A stretch of 64,000 nt of DNA from CAWDVH01 sp963805705 (GCA_963805705.1 CAWDVH010000005.1:806001-870000); one strand, 5' to 3'. Positions 9,710-18,815 are shown, counted from the stretch's first letter. The notes: generated from the sequence alone by a model not told the origin. Program-made: numbers and translations.

Positions 9710-9966
9710 ATGCCGCTGGAGACACGGATGCCAGACGGGCAGGCTGAGCGGCCCGGCCTGCGGCTGGCCTCGGACCTCAGCCGGGCGGCCCGCCCGCCGC
9801 GCTCCTGGCCGCGGCGAGCCGCCCGCGCCGGGGCGGCAGCACGCTTGTCCTCGACGCCGACGGCCAGAACGTGATAGTCGTCCTGGCCGAGGATGGTGGC
9901 GACGCAACGCTGATGTGGGGGTTCATACAGCGGCACCTGAGCGGCTGGAAGGCGGTCAAGGCGTGA
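9710..9966 (+). pseudogene. Small unknown gene, apparently frameshifted
   Basis: A good ribosome-binding site (GGGGGGAA) precedes an ATG at 9710 that opens MPLETRMPDGQAERPGLRLASDL. This frame then becomes Arg/Ala junk and stops after about 54 codons. A second frame, without its own start codon, carries a protein-like end: GGSTLVLDADGQNVIVVLAEDGG, then DATLMWGFIQRHLSGWKAVKA and a TGA at 9964-9966. The two pieces read as one small protein of about 85 residues broken by an indel around 9770-9800. I do not recognise the family. The stop overlaps the GTG of the next small ORF, so the group 9.71-10.80 kb looks like one transcription unit. Confidence 0.45.
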
Positions 9967-10058
9967 TAGCCGGCGAGATAGCCGCCCGCAATCGCGGCGC
10001 AGGCCCGATAGGGCCGGTGGCGCGACGGCATCTGGCGGGCGGGAGGCAGGCCCCATGA
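9963..10058 (+). CDS. Candidate 31-aa ORF bridging two genes by double overlap
   Basis: The ORF begins with a GTG inside a GTGA overlap with the preceding stop and ends with a TGA inside an ATGA overlap with the next start at 10055. Its product would begin VIAGEIAARNRGAGPIGPV and end in LAGGRQAP. A GGAAGGCGG sequence sits about nine bases before the GTG. The geometry is that of translational coupling, but the peptide has no recognisable motif. It may be a coupling device rather than a functional peptide. Confidence 0.35.
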   Translation: MIAGEIAARNRGAGPIGPVARRHLAGGRQAP

Positions 10059-10795
10059 TGCGTATCGAGCGAGTACGGCTGCCGCCGGGGATGCAGGCCC
10101 TGGCCCGCCGCGAGCACGGCACGGTCGTGGTGTACGTGGCCGCGGGACTGTCGGCCGCCGAGCGGCTGACTGCGATCCGCAAGGCGGTGACCGCAACGCC
10201 GGAGGCGGGCTGGAGCTCCGGCTCCCCGCGCAGTCCGGCGCTGCTGGCCGCGCTGGCGGGCGCCGCGGGCCTGCGGCGGGCTCCGGAAGGCCGCTGGACC
10301 TACCGGGTACTGGTGACGGCGGCCGCAGCAGCGGCGGTCGTGATGCTGGTGGCCCTCACGGCCACGCTGCTGGGCGGTGGCCAGGCGCGGCCAGGCGCGG
10401 CCCCGCCGCCCGCAGCGGCGCCATCGCCGGCGGTGCCATCGGCGTCGGCCGGACCAGGGTCGGCCGGCGCGCCAGGGACGTCTCCCGGCCATGCGGGCCG
10501 CCCCGGTGCCCCCGGCTCCCCGGCCTCACCAGGGCAGCCCGGCTCAGCGCCGGGTAAGCACGGGAAACGGCCCGCCGGCGCGGTACCACCGTCCCCGGAG
10601 GCGTCAGGAACGCCATCCCCGGTGCCGAGCGCGACGGCCGTCCCGCCGCCGCCCTCGGGCCCGCCGCCCTCAAGTCCGCCGCCTTCGGGCCCGCCGCCCA
10701 GCTCGGCGCCGACCCCCTCACCGAGCCCGTCCGGCTCGTCCGGCTCGCCGACGACATGCCTCCGCGTACTCGGCCTCAGGGTCTGCCTGCCGTAG
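10055..10795 (+). CDS. Proline-rich single-pass membrane protein of unknown function
   Basis: A 246-aa protein in three parts. The N-terminal soluble region (about residues 1-85) contains EHGTVVVYVAAGLSAAERLTAIRKAV. One transmembrane helix follows (VLVTAAAAAAVVMLVALTATLL). The rest is a long Pro/Ser/Gly-rich region, presumably extracytoplasmic, ending TTCLRVLGLRVCLP with two cysteines that could pair. GGGAGG lies about eight bases before the ATG, and a second ATG follows immediately. It is coupled to the small ORFs upstream. I do not recognise a family; wall-spanning anchoring is an inference from composition. Confidence 0.65.
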   Translation: MMRIERVRLPPGMQALARREHGTVVVYVAAGLSAAERLTAIRKAVTATPEAGWSSGSPRSPALLAALAGAAGLRRAPEGRWTYRVLVTAAAAAAVVMLVALTATLLGGGQARPGAAPPPAAAPSPAVPSASAGPGSAGAPGTSPGHAGRPGAPGSPASPGQPGSAPGKHGKRPAGAVPPSPEASGTPSPVPSATAVPPPPSGPPPSSPPPSGPPPSSAPTPSPSPSGSSGSPTTCLRVLGLRVCLP

Positions 10796-10870
10796 GCACG
10801 AAGCCGCCGCGCACCCAGCGCACGCGCTGCGCGGGCAGGCAATGTCGCAGGCGGCTGGGATACTGGTCGG

Positions 10871-13867
10871 GTGCTGGAGATATCGGGCGGGAGGCTGGTC
10901 GGCCGGCAGGCCGAGCTCGACCGGCTGCTTGGCCTGCTGACCGCGGCGGCTGCGGGCCGGCCTGTGGTCGCGCTGGTCAGCGGCGACGCGGGCGTGGGCA
11001 AGACCCGGCTCGTCACTGAGCTGGCCGCTGGTGCCCGCGAGCACGGACTGACGGTGCTGTCCGGCCGCTGTGCCGAGCTGGCCGACACGATCCCCTACCT
11101 GCCGCTCGCCGATGCCCTGCGGGACGCGGCGACCGGGCCAGCCCCGGCCGGCCCGCTGATCGAGGCGATCGCCTCCCGGCCCGTGCTCGCGCGCCTCCTG
11201 CCTGATCAGGGCGCCAGCCCGCCGCCGGGCGCCGACGCGCCGGAACTGGCGCAGCAGCAGATGTTCGGCGCGGTCCTCGGCATGCTCGCGGAGCTCGCGG
11301 CGGCCACCCCGGTCCTGCTGATCCTGGAGGACCTGCACTGGGCTGACGGCTCGACCCGCGACCTGGTCACGTTCCTGAGCCGGGTGCTGCATCGCGAGCG
11401 GCTGGCCATCGTCGCGACCTACCGGACCGATGACCTGCACCGGCGGCACCCGCTGCGACCGGTGATCACAGAGCTGCTCCGGCTGCCCAGCGTGACCGCG
11501 GTTCATCTCGGGCCGCTGGACGCCTCGGCCATGGCCGAGCACCTGGCCAGCCTGGCCAGCCTGTCCAGGCTGCCGCTGGATGCCACGGCCCTCAGCCAGA
11601 TGATCACCCGCGCCGAGGGCAACGCCTACTACGCCGAGGAGCTGCTGGCATCCTCCTCGCCTGAGTCCGGACTGCCCGCCAGCCTGACCGACCTGCTGGT
11701 CGCCAGGATGGAGCGGCTCTCGGCGACGGCGCAGCAGGTCCTGCGGGCCGCCGCGGTCACTGGCCGGCGGGTGGATGACGAGCTGGTACGGCAGGCGTCG
11801 GGGCTGGCCCCGCCCGAGTACGAGGCGGCGGTCAGGGAGGCGGTCGCGCATCAGCTGCTGGTGCCCGACGGCCGGCAGGGCTACGCGTTCCGGCACGCGC
11901 TGCTGCGCGAGGCCATCTACGCGGACCTGCTGCCGGGCGAGCGCACCCGCCTGCACGCCAGGCTGGCTGAGCTGCTCTCCGACGAGCGCCGGCTCGCGGA
12001 GGTGACGGGGTCTGCTGCTGAGCTCGCGCACCACTGCCTGGCCAGCCACGACATCCCCGGTGCGCTGGCCGCATCCGTCCGGGCCGGGCAGGAGGCAGAA
12101 AGGCTGGCGGCGCCGGCTGAGGCCCACCGGCACTACGACGAGGCGCTCTCGCTGTGGGACCGGGTCAGCGACCCGGAGAAGCTGGCCGGAGTCGATCGCG
12201 GCAGCCTGGCCTTCAGCTCGGCACTCAGTGCCGCCGACAGCGGCCAGATCGGCCGCGCCGTGCAGCAGCTGCGCCGGCTGCTCGGCTTCCTGGGGGACGA
12301 CGGTGATCCGGCGCTGGTCTGCCGGGTCAACGAGCGGCTCTCGTATTTCCTGCTGGACATCGACGATGTCGATGGCGCACTGACCGCGGCCGAGATCGCC
12401 GTCGAGGCGCTGCCGGCCGATCCGCCCCGGTGGGAACGGGCCAGGGCCCTGGCCACGCACGCCCGCGGGCTGCTGTCGATGCAGGACCTGCAGCCCGCGC
12501 GCTCCCGCGCGCAGCAGGCACAGGCGGCGGCGAGAGCCGCCAGGGCGCCCAGGGTCGAGGCTGACGCACTGGTGACGCTGGGCCTGATCAGCGAGCAGAC
12601 CGGGCGGCACCAGGAGGCCATCGGACTGTTCGCCAGGGCACTCAGGCAGGCCCGCGGCGCGGATGTCCTGGGGGTCGAGCTGCGCGCGGCATTCCAGCTG
12701 GCCAGAATCCACCTGGAGCTGGGCGACCTGGCCGCCGCGGCCGGACCCGCGCACGAGGGCACTCACCGGGCCCAGGAAGCCGGCCTGGAACTGGCGCCCT
12801 ACGGGCTGGACCTGCAGTACCTGCATTACCTGACGCATTACGCGGACGGCAGCTGGGATCACGCGCAGGAGATCGCTGACGGCTTCGTCGTCCGGGTGGC
12901 TAATAATGCCGAGGCGCGGCTGTCGGCGATGGCTTTGTTCGTGGATGTCGCCAGGGGCCGGGCCAGCGTCGAGGAGCGCCGGGCGTGGCTTGAGCCGTTC
13001 TTCGCTACGGAGCTGTTCATCGAGTACATCGGCCGCGGCCTGCTGGCGGAGCACGCGCTCTGGCAGGGTGACGGCCAGGCCGCGGTCGCCGGGGCGGAGG
13101 CGACGATCCGCGCGGCCCTGGCCTGGGCGGAGGGATACGGGCCGCAGGTCATCCGCGCCGCGGCCGTGGGGCTGAGCGCGCTGGCTGATCGCGCCCGGCA
13201 GGCCCGTGCCGCGGGCGATGAGGACAGCGCCGCCGCGGCCGTGGACGCGGCCAGGTCAATGCACGAGGCGGCCCGCGAGGGCGCGGCCTACGAGATGAGG
13301 CCCGAGTTCGTACTCGGCATAGACGGGCGCGGCTGGCTGGCCAGGGCCGAGGCCGAATGGGGCCGGGCCAACGGCGATAACGATCCGGGCGCGTGGCAGG
13401 CGGTCGTGGATGCGTTCGGGACCGGGTTCGTCTATGAGAGCGCCCGGTCGCGCTGGCGGCTGGCCGAGGCACTGGCCGAGGCGGGCGACCGCGAGGCGGC
13501 GCAGCGGGAGTGGCATATCGCGGTACAGGCCGCCGACGAGCTCGGCGCGGCCCCGCTGCGGGCGGCGCTGGCTGATCTCGGCCGCCGGGCCAGGCTCGGC
13601 CGCCCGGCCGCCGGGCATGGACCGGGCCAGGCCTGGGCGGGGCCGGGGGGCCGCGGGCCGCTGGCTGCCCTCACCGCGCGGGAGCTGGAGGTGCTGCGGC
13701 TGATGGCGGCCGGTCAGAGCAACAAGGAGATCGGCGCTGAGCTATTCATCACCACCAAGACCGCCAGCGTGCACGTCTCGAACATCCTGGCCAAGCTGAG
13801 GGCCAGCAGCCGGACCGAGGCCGCCGCCATCGCGCACGGTCAGGGCGTCGGAATGCCCGAGCCGTGA
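10871..13867 (+). CDS. Large LuxR-family (LAL/AAA-ATPase) transcriptional regulator
   Basis: A 998-aa LAL-type regulator. Residues 38-46 form Walker A (GDAGVGKTR), residues about 148-155 a Walker B-like VLLILEDLHWAD. The middle is a long helical TPR-like region (QLRRLLGFLGDDGD, ARSRAQQAQAAARAAR), and residues about 930-990 form a LuxR helix-turn-helix (LTARELEVLRLMAAGQSNKEIGAE, HVSNILAKL). Such MalT-like regulators bind ATP and an inducer and activate secondary-metabolism or catabolic genes. The GTG start at 10871 is the only sensible one before the ATPase domain. The target is unknown; no biosynthetic cluster adjoins it. Confidence 0.93.
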   Translation: MLEISGGRLVGRQAELDRLLGLLTAAAAGRPVVALVSGDAGVGKTRLVTELAAGAREHGLTVLSGRCAELADTIPYLPLADALRDAATGPAPAGPLIEAIASRPVLARLLPDQGASPPPGADAPELAQQQMFGAVLGMLAELAAATPVLLILEDLHWADGSTRDLVTFLSRVLHRERLAIVATYRTDDLHRRHPLRPVITELLRLPSVTAVHLGPLDASAMAEHLASLASLSRLPLDATALSQMITRAEGNAYYAEELLASSSPESGLPASLTDLLVARMERLSATAQQVLRAAAVTGRRVDDELVRQASGLAPPEYEAAVREAVAHQLLVPDGRQGYAFRHALLREAIYADLLPGERTRLHARLAELLSDERRLAEVTGSAAELAHHCLASHDIPGALAASVRAGQEAERLAAPAEAHRHYDEALSLWDRVSDPEKLAGVDRGSLAFSSALSAADSGQIGRAVQQLRRLLGFLGDDGDPALVCRVNERLSYFLLDIDDVDGALTAAEIAVEALPADPPRWERARALATHARGLLSMQDLQPARSRAQQAQAAARAARAPRVEADALVTLGLISEQTGRHQEAIGLFARALRQARGADVLGVELRAAFQLARIHLELGDLAAAAGPAHEGTHRAQEAGLELAPYGLDLQYLHYLTHYADGSWDHAQEIADGFVVRVANNAEARLSAMALFVDVARGRASVEERRAWLEPFFATELFIEYIGRGLLAEHALWQGDGQAAVAGAEATIRAALAWAEGYGPQVIRAAAVGLSALADRARQARAAGDEDSAAAAVDAARSMHEAAREGAAYEMRPEFVLGIDGRGWLARAEAEWGRANGDNDPGAWQAVVDAFGTGFVYESARSRWRLAEALAEAGDREAAQREWHIAVQAADELGAAPLRAALADLGRRARLGRPAAGHGPGQAWAGPGGRGPLAALTARELEVLRLMAAGQSNKEIGAELFITTKTASVHVSNILAKLRASSRTEAAAIAHGQGVGMPEP

Positions 13868-13879
13868 GCGGAGGGCAGC

Positions 13880-14800
13880 TTAGCTGGCGGGGGACAGGGC
13901 GTCGAGGATCTCCGTCGCCCTGGCCGTCGCCTGGGCCGGGTCGGCGTCCGGGGCGCCCACCTGCGGATCCCAGTTCAGGTCATAGAAGACCTCAGTCACT
14001 CCCTGCTCGGCCAGCCAGCCGATGTCGGCCCGGATCTGGTCGTAGCCTCCGGACAGCAGCAGCCGGCTGCCGTCGGGCCCGTGTGCCTGCGCGCCGGCCC
14101 TGACCACGCCGCGGCAGATGATCCTGAGCTGGTCAGGGTCCCGGCCCGCCTCGGACGCGGCTGCGCGTACCACGCCGATCCCGTCGCTGATCCGTGACAG
14201 ATCGGTCCGGCTGGAGGTCAGCCACCCGTCCGCTATCCGGCCCACGCGCTCCAGGGCGGGACGGGCCATTCCGCCGAGCAGGATCGGGGGACCGCCCGGC
14301 TGCACCGGGTTGGGCGCCATCGTGCCCCGCGGCACCGTGTAGAACTCGCCGCTGTGCTCGCTGACCCCGTCCGCCCACAGGCTGCGCAGGACCTCGACGT
14401 ACTCGCTGGTCCGCGCGCCGCGCCGGGGCATGGACGCGCCGGTGAGGGTGAACTCCTCGGGCATCCAGCCGATGCCCAGGCCCAGGTCGTGGCGGCCGGC
14501 GCAGAGCACGTCCAGGCTGGCGGCCTGCTTGGCCAGGTAGGCAGGCGATACGAAGGGAAGGTTGATAATGGCGACGCCGAGGCGGATCCGGGAGGTGACC
14601 GCCGCCGCGTAGCACAGCGCGGCCATGGGGTCGAGGACACTGTGGTAGACGGGCTCCATCGCCGAGCCCTCGGGGATGAGCAGCCGCTGGAAGGACCAGA
14701 GCGAGGAGTATCCCGCCTGCTCGGCCCGGATCGCGAAGGCGGCCAGATTCTGCGGTGTTGCCCAGGCACCCGACACCGGGGCGCCGAAACCGATCTTCAT
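13880..14800 (-). CDS. LLM-class (F420-dependent-type) oxidoreductase
   Basis: A 306-aa luciferase-like protein starting MKIGFGAPVSGAWATPQNL. Family blocks include AEQAGYSSLWSFQRL, SRIRLGVAIINLPFVSPAYLAKQAASLDVLCAGRHDLGLGIGWMPEEF, and GGPPILLGGMARPALERVGRIADGWL. The GIGWMPEEF segment is typical of F420-linked members. The electron acceptor or substrate is unknown. It converges on the LAL regulator with 12 bases between stops and diverges from the DinB-family gene, sharing its promoter region. Confidence 0.88.
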   Translation of the reverse strand: MKIGFGAPVSGAWATPQNLAAFAIRAEQAGYSSLWSFQRLLIPEGSAMEPVYHSVLDPMAALCYAAAVTSRIRLGVAIINLPFVSPAYLAKQAASLDVLCAGRHDLGLGIGWMPEEFTLTGASMPRRGARTSEYVEVLRSLWADGVSEHSGEFYTVPRGTMAPNPVQPGGPPILLGGMARPALERVGRIADGWLTSSRTDLSRISDGIGVVRAAASEAGRDPDQLRIICRGVVRAGAQAHGPDGSRLLLSGGYDQIRADIGWLAEQGVTEVFYDLNWDPQVGAPDADPAQATARATEILDALSPAS

Positions 14801-14968
14801 CCGGCTAGCCTAGCCCGGCCCCGGCCGGCCGGATGCGGTGCGGAAGGCTGCGCAGATCGAGCCAGGCCCGCGACGGGCTCCGGCCGGCCGCGGGGCCTTC
14901 GGCGCCGAGACGATATTGTTCGGCGGGAAGACACGGCTGCTCTCAGGCCCTCAGAAACGGAGACCCCC

Positions 14969-15763
14969 ATGGAGTCCGACCCCCGCAAGTGGATCGCTAC
15001 CCTGCGGAACTCGCACGAGCGCCTGGTCTCCCTGGTCCGGCCGCTGACCCCCGAGCAGCTGCGCGAGCAGTCGTACTGCACCGACTGGAGCATCGCGCAG
15101 GTGCTGTCCCATCTGGGCAGCGGCGCTGAGATCGCGCTGCTGATGCTGCCCGGCGCGCTGGGAGACGCCGAGCCGGTCAGCCGGGACGCGTTTCCCCCGG
15201 TGTGGGATGCCTGGAATGCCAAGAGCCCCGACGATCAGGCGGCTGACGCCCTGGTGTCCGACGAGAAGCACGTGCGGACCCTGGAGGAACTGAGCGATGC
15301 GGATCTGGCCAGGGTCAAGCTGCCGTTCTTCGGGATGGACCTCGACAGCATCGGCATGATCAGGCTCCGGCTCGGCGAGCACGCCCTGCATACCTGGGAC
15401 GTGGCCGTTGATGAGGACCCGGCGGCGACCGTCTCGCCCGACGCGGTGGAGCTGATGATCGACAACGTGCCGCAGTTCCTCGCGCCGCGGCTCGGCCGGC
15501 CCCAGGAGAAGCCGTTCGCGGCCCGGATCCGCACGACCGGCCCGGACCGTGACTACCTGCTGACCGCCGCGGAGGCGGTCACCATGACGGACTGGCCGGG
15601 TGACGGCGGCGCGGACGCGGACGGCGCGAGCGAGGTCAGCATGCCGGCCGAGGCCCTGCTGCGGCTGGCCTACGGGCGGCTGGATCCCGCGCACACCCCG
15701 GCGCAGGTCCAGGCGGATCCCGCTGACCTGGACCGGCTCCGCGCGATCTTTCCCGGCTTCTGA
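14969..15763 (+). CDS. Maleylpyruvate-isomerase/DinB-fold protein (mycothiol-dependent family)
   Basis: A 264-aa protein with the N-terminal four-helix bundle of mycothiol-dependent maleylpyruvate isomerases: SHERLVSLVRPLTPEQLREQSYCTDWSIAQVLSHLGSGAEI. A later HALHTWDVAV motif supplies conserved histidines for the metal site, and a C-terminal SCP2-like region ends in LRAIFPGF. Members use mycothiol as thiol cofactor for isomerisation or detoxification; the substrate here is unknown. The ATG at 14969 has a CGGAGA ribosome-binding site; the frame stays open far upstream but without family sequence. Confidence 0.82.
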   Translation: MESDPRKWIATLRNSHERLVSLVRPLTPEQLREQSYCTDWSIAQVLSHLGSGAEIALLMLPGALGDAEPVSRDAFPPVWDAWNAKSPDDQAADALVSDEKHVRTLEELSDADLARVKLPFFGMDLDSIGMIRLRLGEHALHTWDVAVDEDPAATVSPDAVELMIDNVPQFLAPRLGRPQEKPFAARIRTTGPDRDYLLTAAEAVTMTDWPGDGGADADGASEVSMPAEALLRLAYGRLDPAHTPAQVQADPADLDRLRAIFPGF

Positions 15764-15812
15764 CCTGCGGTTTCTGCCCTTGGCCGGCTCCTGATCCCGG
15801 GCCGGTTCCCGG

Positions 15813-17018
15813 TCAGCCGGTGGCCACCGTGGCGGCGGGGACCGGGTCGGGTACGGGGCGGATCAGCAGGAACGCGGCGCAGGCCCCGGTGACGGCCGTG
15901 ACGGCGAGCAGGAGCAGCCGGTAGTCGACGAACGAGATCAGCGCCGCCCCGGCCGCGATCGAGATGGTCTGCGGCGTGAGAATCAGCATCGTCCAGGCGG
16001 CGTTGACCCGGCCCTGGAGCCGCGGCGGCGTGTGGACCTGGACGGCGGTGCTGAAGCCGACGATGAGCCAGACCAGGCCGATGCCGTCCCCCGCCGCCCC
16101 GGCCAGGCACAACGGGAGCGAGTGGGTGCGGTAGGCCACCGAGGCCAGCGCGGAGATTCCCAGCGCCGCCCCGATGACGCGGGCCGCGCCCAGCCGCCGC
16201 AGCAGCCACGTCACCGCCACCCCGCCCGCGATCGCCCCGGCCCCCTGGACGCTGCTGAGCACTCCGAAGAAGGAGGGCAGGCGGTGCAGGCCCTGGCTGA
16301 TGACGGCGAAGACAATCGTCTCGAGGAAGCCGATCACGCTGAACGCGCAGGCGGTCACCAGGGTGATCTGGGCCAGCAGCGGGACGGCCCTGATGTGCCG
16401 GAAACCGGCCGTGAAATCGCGGCGGAACGAGCCGCGCGCCGTGGCCTCGGGAGCGGACTCGGTCACCCGGATGCTGGCCAGCGCCGCGATCGCGGCGGCG
16501 AAGGTGACCGCGTCCATGATGGCGACGGCCCCGCCGCCGACCACCGCGAACAGTGCCGCTCCGGCCAGCGGTGCCACGATCCGCAGCCCCTGGCCGACGG
16601 TCTGCAGAGCCGCGTTGGCAGCCGCGAGATCCTCGCCCGCCAGCATGTCCTTGCGCAGTCCGGCGCCCGCGCCGGACAGGACGCTGAAGGAAATCCCGTA
16701 GCAGAACGCGACCAGGTAGATGATCCACAGCTGCGCCCGCGAGTGCACCGCCAGCAGCGAGAGCACCATCAGGCCGGTCGCCGCGTTGGCGACCAGGAGC
16801 AGCGGACGGCGCCGGACCCGGTCGGCCAGGTGCCCGGCCAGCGGCGCGAACAGGTTCGGGATGCCGAGCGCCAGGAACACCGCGCCCGCCGCCGCGTTGC
16901 TCCCGGTCAGGGATTTGGCCCAGATCCCGAGGGTGAGATACAGGGCGGTATCGCCGAAGGTGGACAGCGACTGCCCGGCCAGCAGCCGGCGGAATCGGGG
17001 GTCCCGCAGTGCTCCCAT
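15813..17018 (-). CDS. MFS transporter (drug-exporter type)
   Basis: A 401-aa membrane protein with about 12 transmembrane helices. It opens MGALRDPRFRRLLAGQSLSTFGD, the usual start of MFS_3/EntS-like exporters, and has the loop motif GHLADRVRRRPLL between helices 2 and 3. It probably exports a hydrophobic compound by proton antiport. Its ATG lies two bases after the stop of the ArsR-like regulator gene, so the two form an operon, suggesting substrate-induced expression. Confidence 0.88.
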   Translation of the reverse strand: MGALRDPRFRRLLAGQSLSTFGDTALYLTLGIWAKSLTGSNAAAGAVFLALGIPNLFAPLAGHLADRVRRRPLLLVANAATGLMVLSLLAVHSRAQLWIIYLVAFCYGISFSVLSGAGAGLRKDMLAGEDLAAANAALQTVGQGLRIVAPLAGAALFAVVGGGAVAIMDAVTFAAAIAALASIRVTESAPEATARGSFRRDFTAGFRHIRAVPLLAQITLVTACAFSVIGFLETIVFAVISQGLHRLPSFFGVLSSVQGAGAIAGGVAVTWLLRRLGAARVIGAALGISALASVAYRTHSLPLCLAGAAGDGIGLVWLIVGFSTAVQVHTPPRLQGRVNAAWTMLILTPQTISIAAGAALISFVDYRLLLLAVTAVTGACAAFLLIRPVPDPVPAATVATG

Positions 17019-17020
17019 GA

Positions 17021-17578
17021 TCAGGCCCGTGGTGGCGCTGGCACCGGATCGGGCCGCACTGAGGTCGCGGCGAACAGCCGGACCTCGCGGGCTCCCGCCG
17101 GGCGGGCCGAGGGGTCCGTGATGCGGTCCTCATGCTGGGTCAGGATCGCGATCAGCTGATCGCTGACCTCGCGCAGTTCCGCTGCGGTCAGCCATGTGGC
17201 CACGCCCAGTACGCGGGACGCCTGGCGCCACGGCTCGGGCTCGAGATCCCGGCGGCGCAGCCGATCCTTGAGCCGGGCGATCTCATGATCGAGGAACACC
17301 TCCATCGCGGCCTCGGCAGCCAGCGTGCCCTCCGCGTCGAGACCCGGCGGGAACAGGTCCTGCTCGATGCGGGTCAGCCGCCAGGGCTTCTCCCGGCCGG
17401 GCTGGCCGGGGACCAGCTCGATGTAGCCGTACTTGGCCAGGATGCCCAGATGGTAGGAGCAGCTGGCCACGCTCTGACCCAGCACCTCGGCGCAGCGGGT
17501 GGCGGTCGCCGTCACCTCGGTGCCGATCAGGTCGATCAGCTGCCAGCGCAGCGGGTGGGCCAGCGCGCGCAGGGCCAT
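17021..17578 (-). CDS. ArsR/winged-helix transcriptional regulator
   Basis: A 185-aa regulator. The N-terminal winged helix is clear: RALAHPLRWQLIDLIGTEVTATA, the recognition region SVASCSYHLGILAKYGYIELV, and the wing PGREKPWRLTRI. A helical C-terminal half (ETAMEVFLDHEIARL-like) may bind ligand or dimerise. No upstream in-frame start exists before a stop codon, so the ATG at 17578 is taken although no clear ribosome-binding site is seen. It heads an operon with the MFS exporter and lies just downstream of the 14-bp tandem array, which is a natural candidate operator. Confidence 0.85.
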   Translation of the reverse strand: MALRALAHPLRWQLIDLIGTEVTATATRCAEVLGQSVASCSYHLGILAKYGYIELVPGQPGREKPWRLTRIEQDLFPPGLDAEGTLAAEAAMEVFLDHEIARLKDRLRRRDLEPEPWRQASRVLGVATWLTAAELREVSDQLIAILTQHEDRITDPSARPAGAREVRLFAATSVRPDPVPAPPRA

Positions 17579-17627
17579 CGGATCGGGTACGGCGGCCGGC
17601 TTCTCGCTTGTCGGGCATGTATATCAA

Positions 17628-17725
17628 GGTATCTTGCGCGACGCTTCTTAAGCAAGGGTTCTTGAGCAAGGAATCTTGAATACGGAGTCTTGACTACGGA
17701 ACCTTGAGCGCGGGAGTCTAGCGAC
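17628..17725. repeat. Seven-unit degenerate 14-bp tandem array (candidate operator)
   Basis: Seven consecutive 14-bp units in strict phase, for example GGGTTCTTGAGCAA, GGAATCTTGAATAC, GGAGTCTTGACTAC and GGAACCTTGAGCGC. The core TCTTGA (TCAAGA on the regulator's strand) is best conserved in units 3-6; units 1, 2 and 7 are more divergent. The array fills the gap between the ArsR-like regulator start (17578) and the upstream gene's stop (17718), with the last unit overlapping that stop. The iteron-like arrangement suggests cooperative protein binding at the regulator/exporter promoter. Confidence 0.75.
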
Positions 17726-18700
17726 CTCGATCCAGGACGGCCCTGGTGACCTCGAGTGCGCAGCCCCAGGACAGCGTCACGCCCGCGCCGCCGTGCCCGT
17801 AGTTGTGCAGCAGCAGCCGGCCATCACCGGTCTCCTCGGCTTCCAGCCGCACCGCGGGCCGGGCCGGGCGCAGTCCCACCCGGTGGGCCAGCACGGCCGC
17901 GTGCCGCAGCCGGGGATCGATCGCCGTGCACTGCCGCAGGATGCGCTCGGCCGTGGCCGGATCAGGCTGCTGATTCCAGTCACCCGGCTGCTCCGTCCCG
18001 CCCAGGACGACCGTGTCCCCGTGCGGGAACAGGTAGGCGATGTCACCGGGTGCCGCGCCGGCCCGATGAAGAACTCGCTGATCCCGGGGTTGGCCGTCAC
18101 CACGACCTGGCCCCGGACCGGCAGCACGGCCGGATCGGGAACGAGGTCATGCGCGCCAATGCCGCAGCAGTTCACGATCACCGCCGCGCTAGCCTGGCCG
18201 GCGGCGGCCGCCAGCGACGCGAAAACGCGGTCATCCTGGACCTGGCCGCCCGTGCTCAGGAACCTGGCCAGCAGGTAGTCGAGGTAGACGGGCATGCAGA
18301 TCACGGGCGCGGTGAACCGCCAGCCGCACGTGAACCCGGCCGGAAGCTCGGCATCCTCGCAGCGCGCTCGCTCGCCGACACCGTCGGTCCAGGCCGGCGG
18401 CTCCGGCGGCTGCACCGTGCGAAAGCAGGTGACGCCGCTGACCGCCCGCACGCCGGTGGCCGGGTCGCCGGCCAGGTGCCGCAGCCGGGTGAGTGTCACC
18501 TGCCCCCACCTGGCCACGCGCTCGTCCAGGCCGACCAGATGCGGGCCCCAGATCGCCCCGGCCGCGGCCGAGGTCGTACGCCGCGGCGGCCGGGCCGCCG
18601 CGACATCGACCGTGAGCCCGGCCTCGGCCAGGCAGACCGCCGTCGTCAGGCCGGACACGCCGGCTCCGATCACCAGCACATCGACTTGTCGGCCGCTCAT
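17718..18700 (-). pseudogene. D-amino-acid-oxidase-like FAD oxidoreductase, frameshifted
   Basis: The N-terminal frame from the ATG at 18700 reads MSGRQVDVLVIGAGVSGLTT, an FAD-binding Rossmann fold, and continues through AIWGPHLVGLDER and VIVNCCGIGAHDLVPDP to NPGISEFFIG. There it loses homology. The C-terminal part resumes in another frame as DIAYLFPHGDTVVLGGTEQ, HRVGLRPARPAVRLE and HNYGHGGAGVTLSWG, ending at a TAG at 17718-17720. The frames meet around 18041-18065, implying a one-base indel. Intact, it would be a D-amino-acid oxidase/DAO-family enzyme of about 327 aa. Sequencing error and real inactivation are both possible. Confidence 0.75.
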
Positions 18701-18815
18701 CTGCCGACCGTAGCCCGGACCGCCCGTCAGGCCGGCCGCCGCATAGGCTCCAGTGCCGGGCCCGCCCAGGGTGAGGCCGGGCTTCAGCACGAGCGATGCC
18801 GGAGGCGAAGAGGGC

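Noticed and set aside
10718..13054. 778-codon minus-strand frame opposite the LAL regulator
   Set aside because: GC-rich shadow frame with Gln/Arg/Gly-rich composition and no domains; the plus-strand regulator has complete motifs.
14354..15763. Very long open frame (469 codons) starting at 14354
   Set aside because: Only the part from the ATG at 14969 has family sequence and a ribosome-binding site. The upstream 205 codons are antisense to the LLM oxidoreductase and have Arg/Gly-rich shadow composition.
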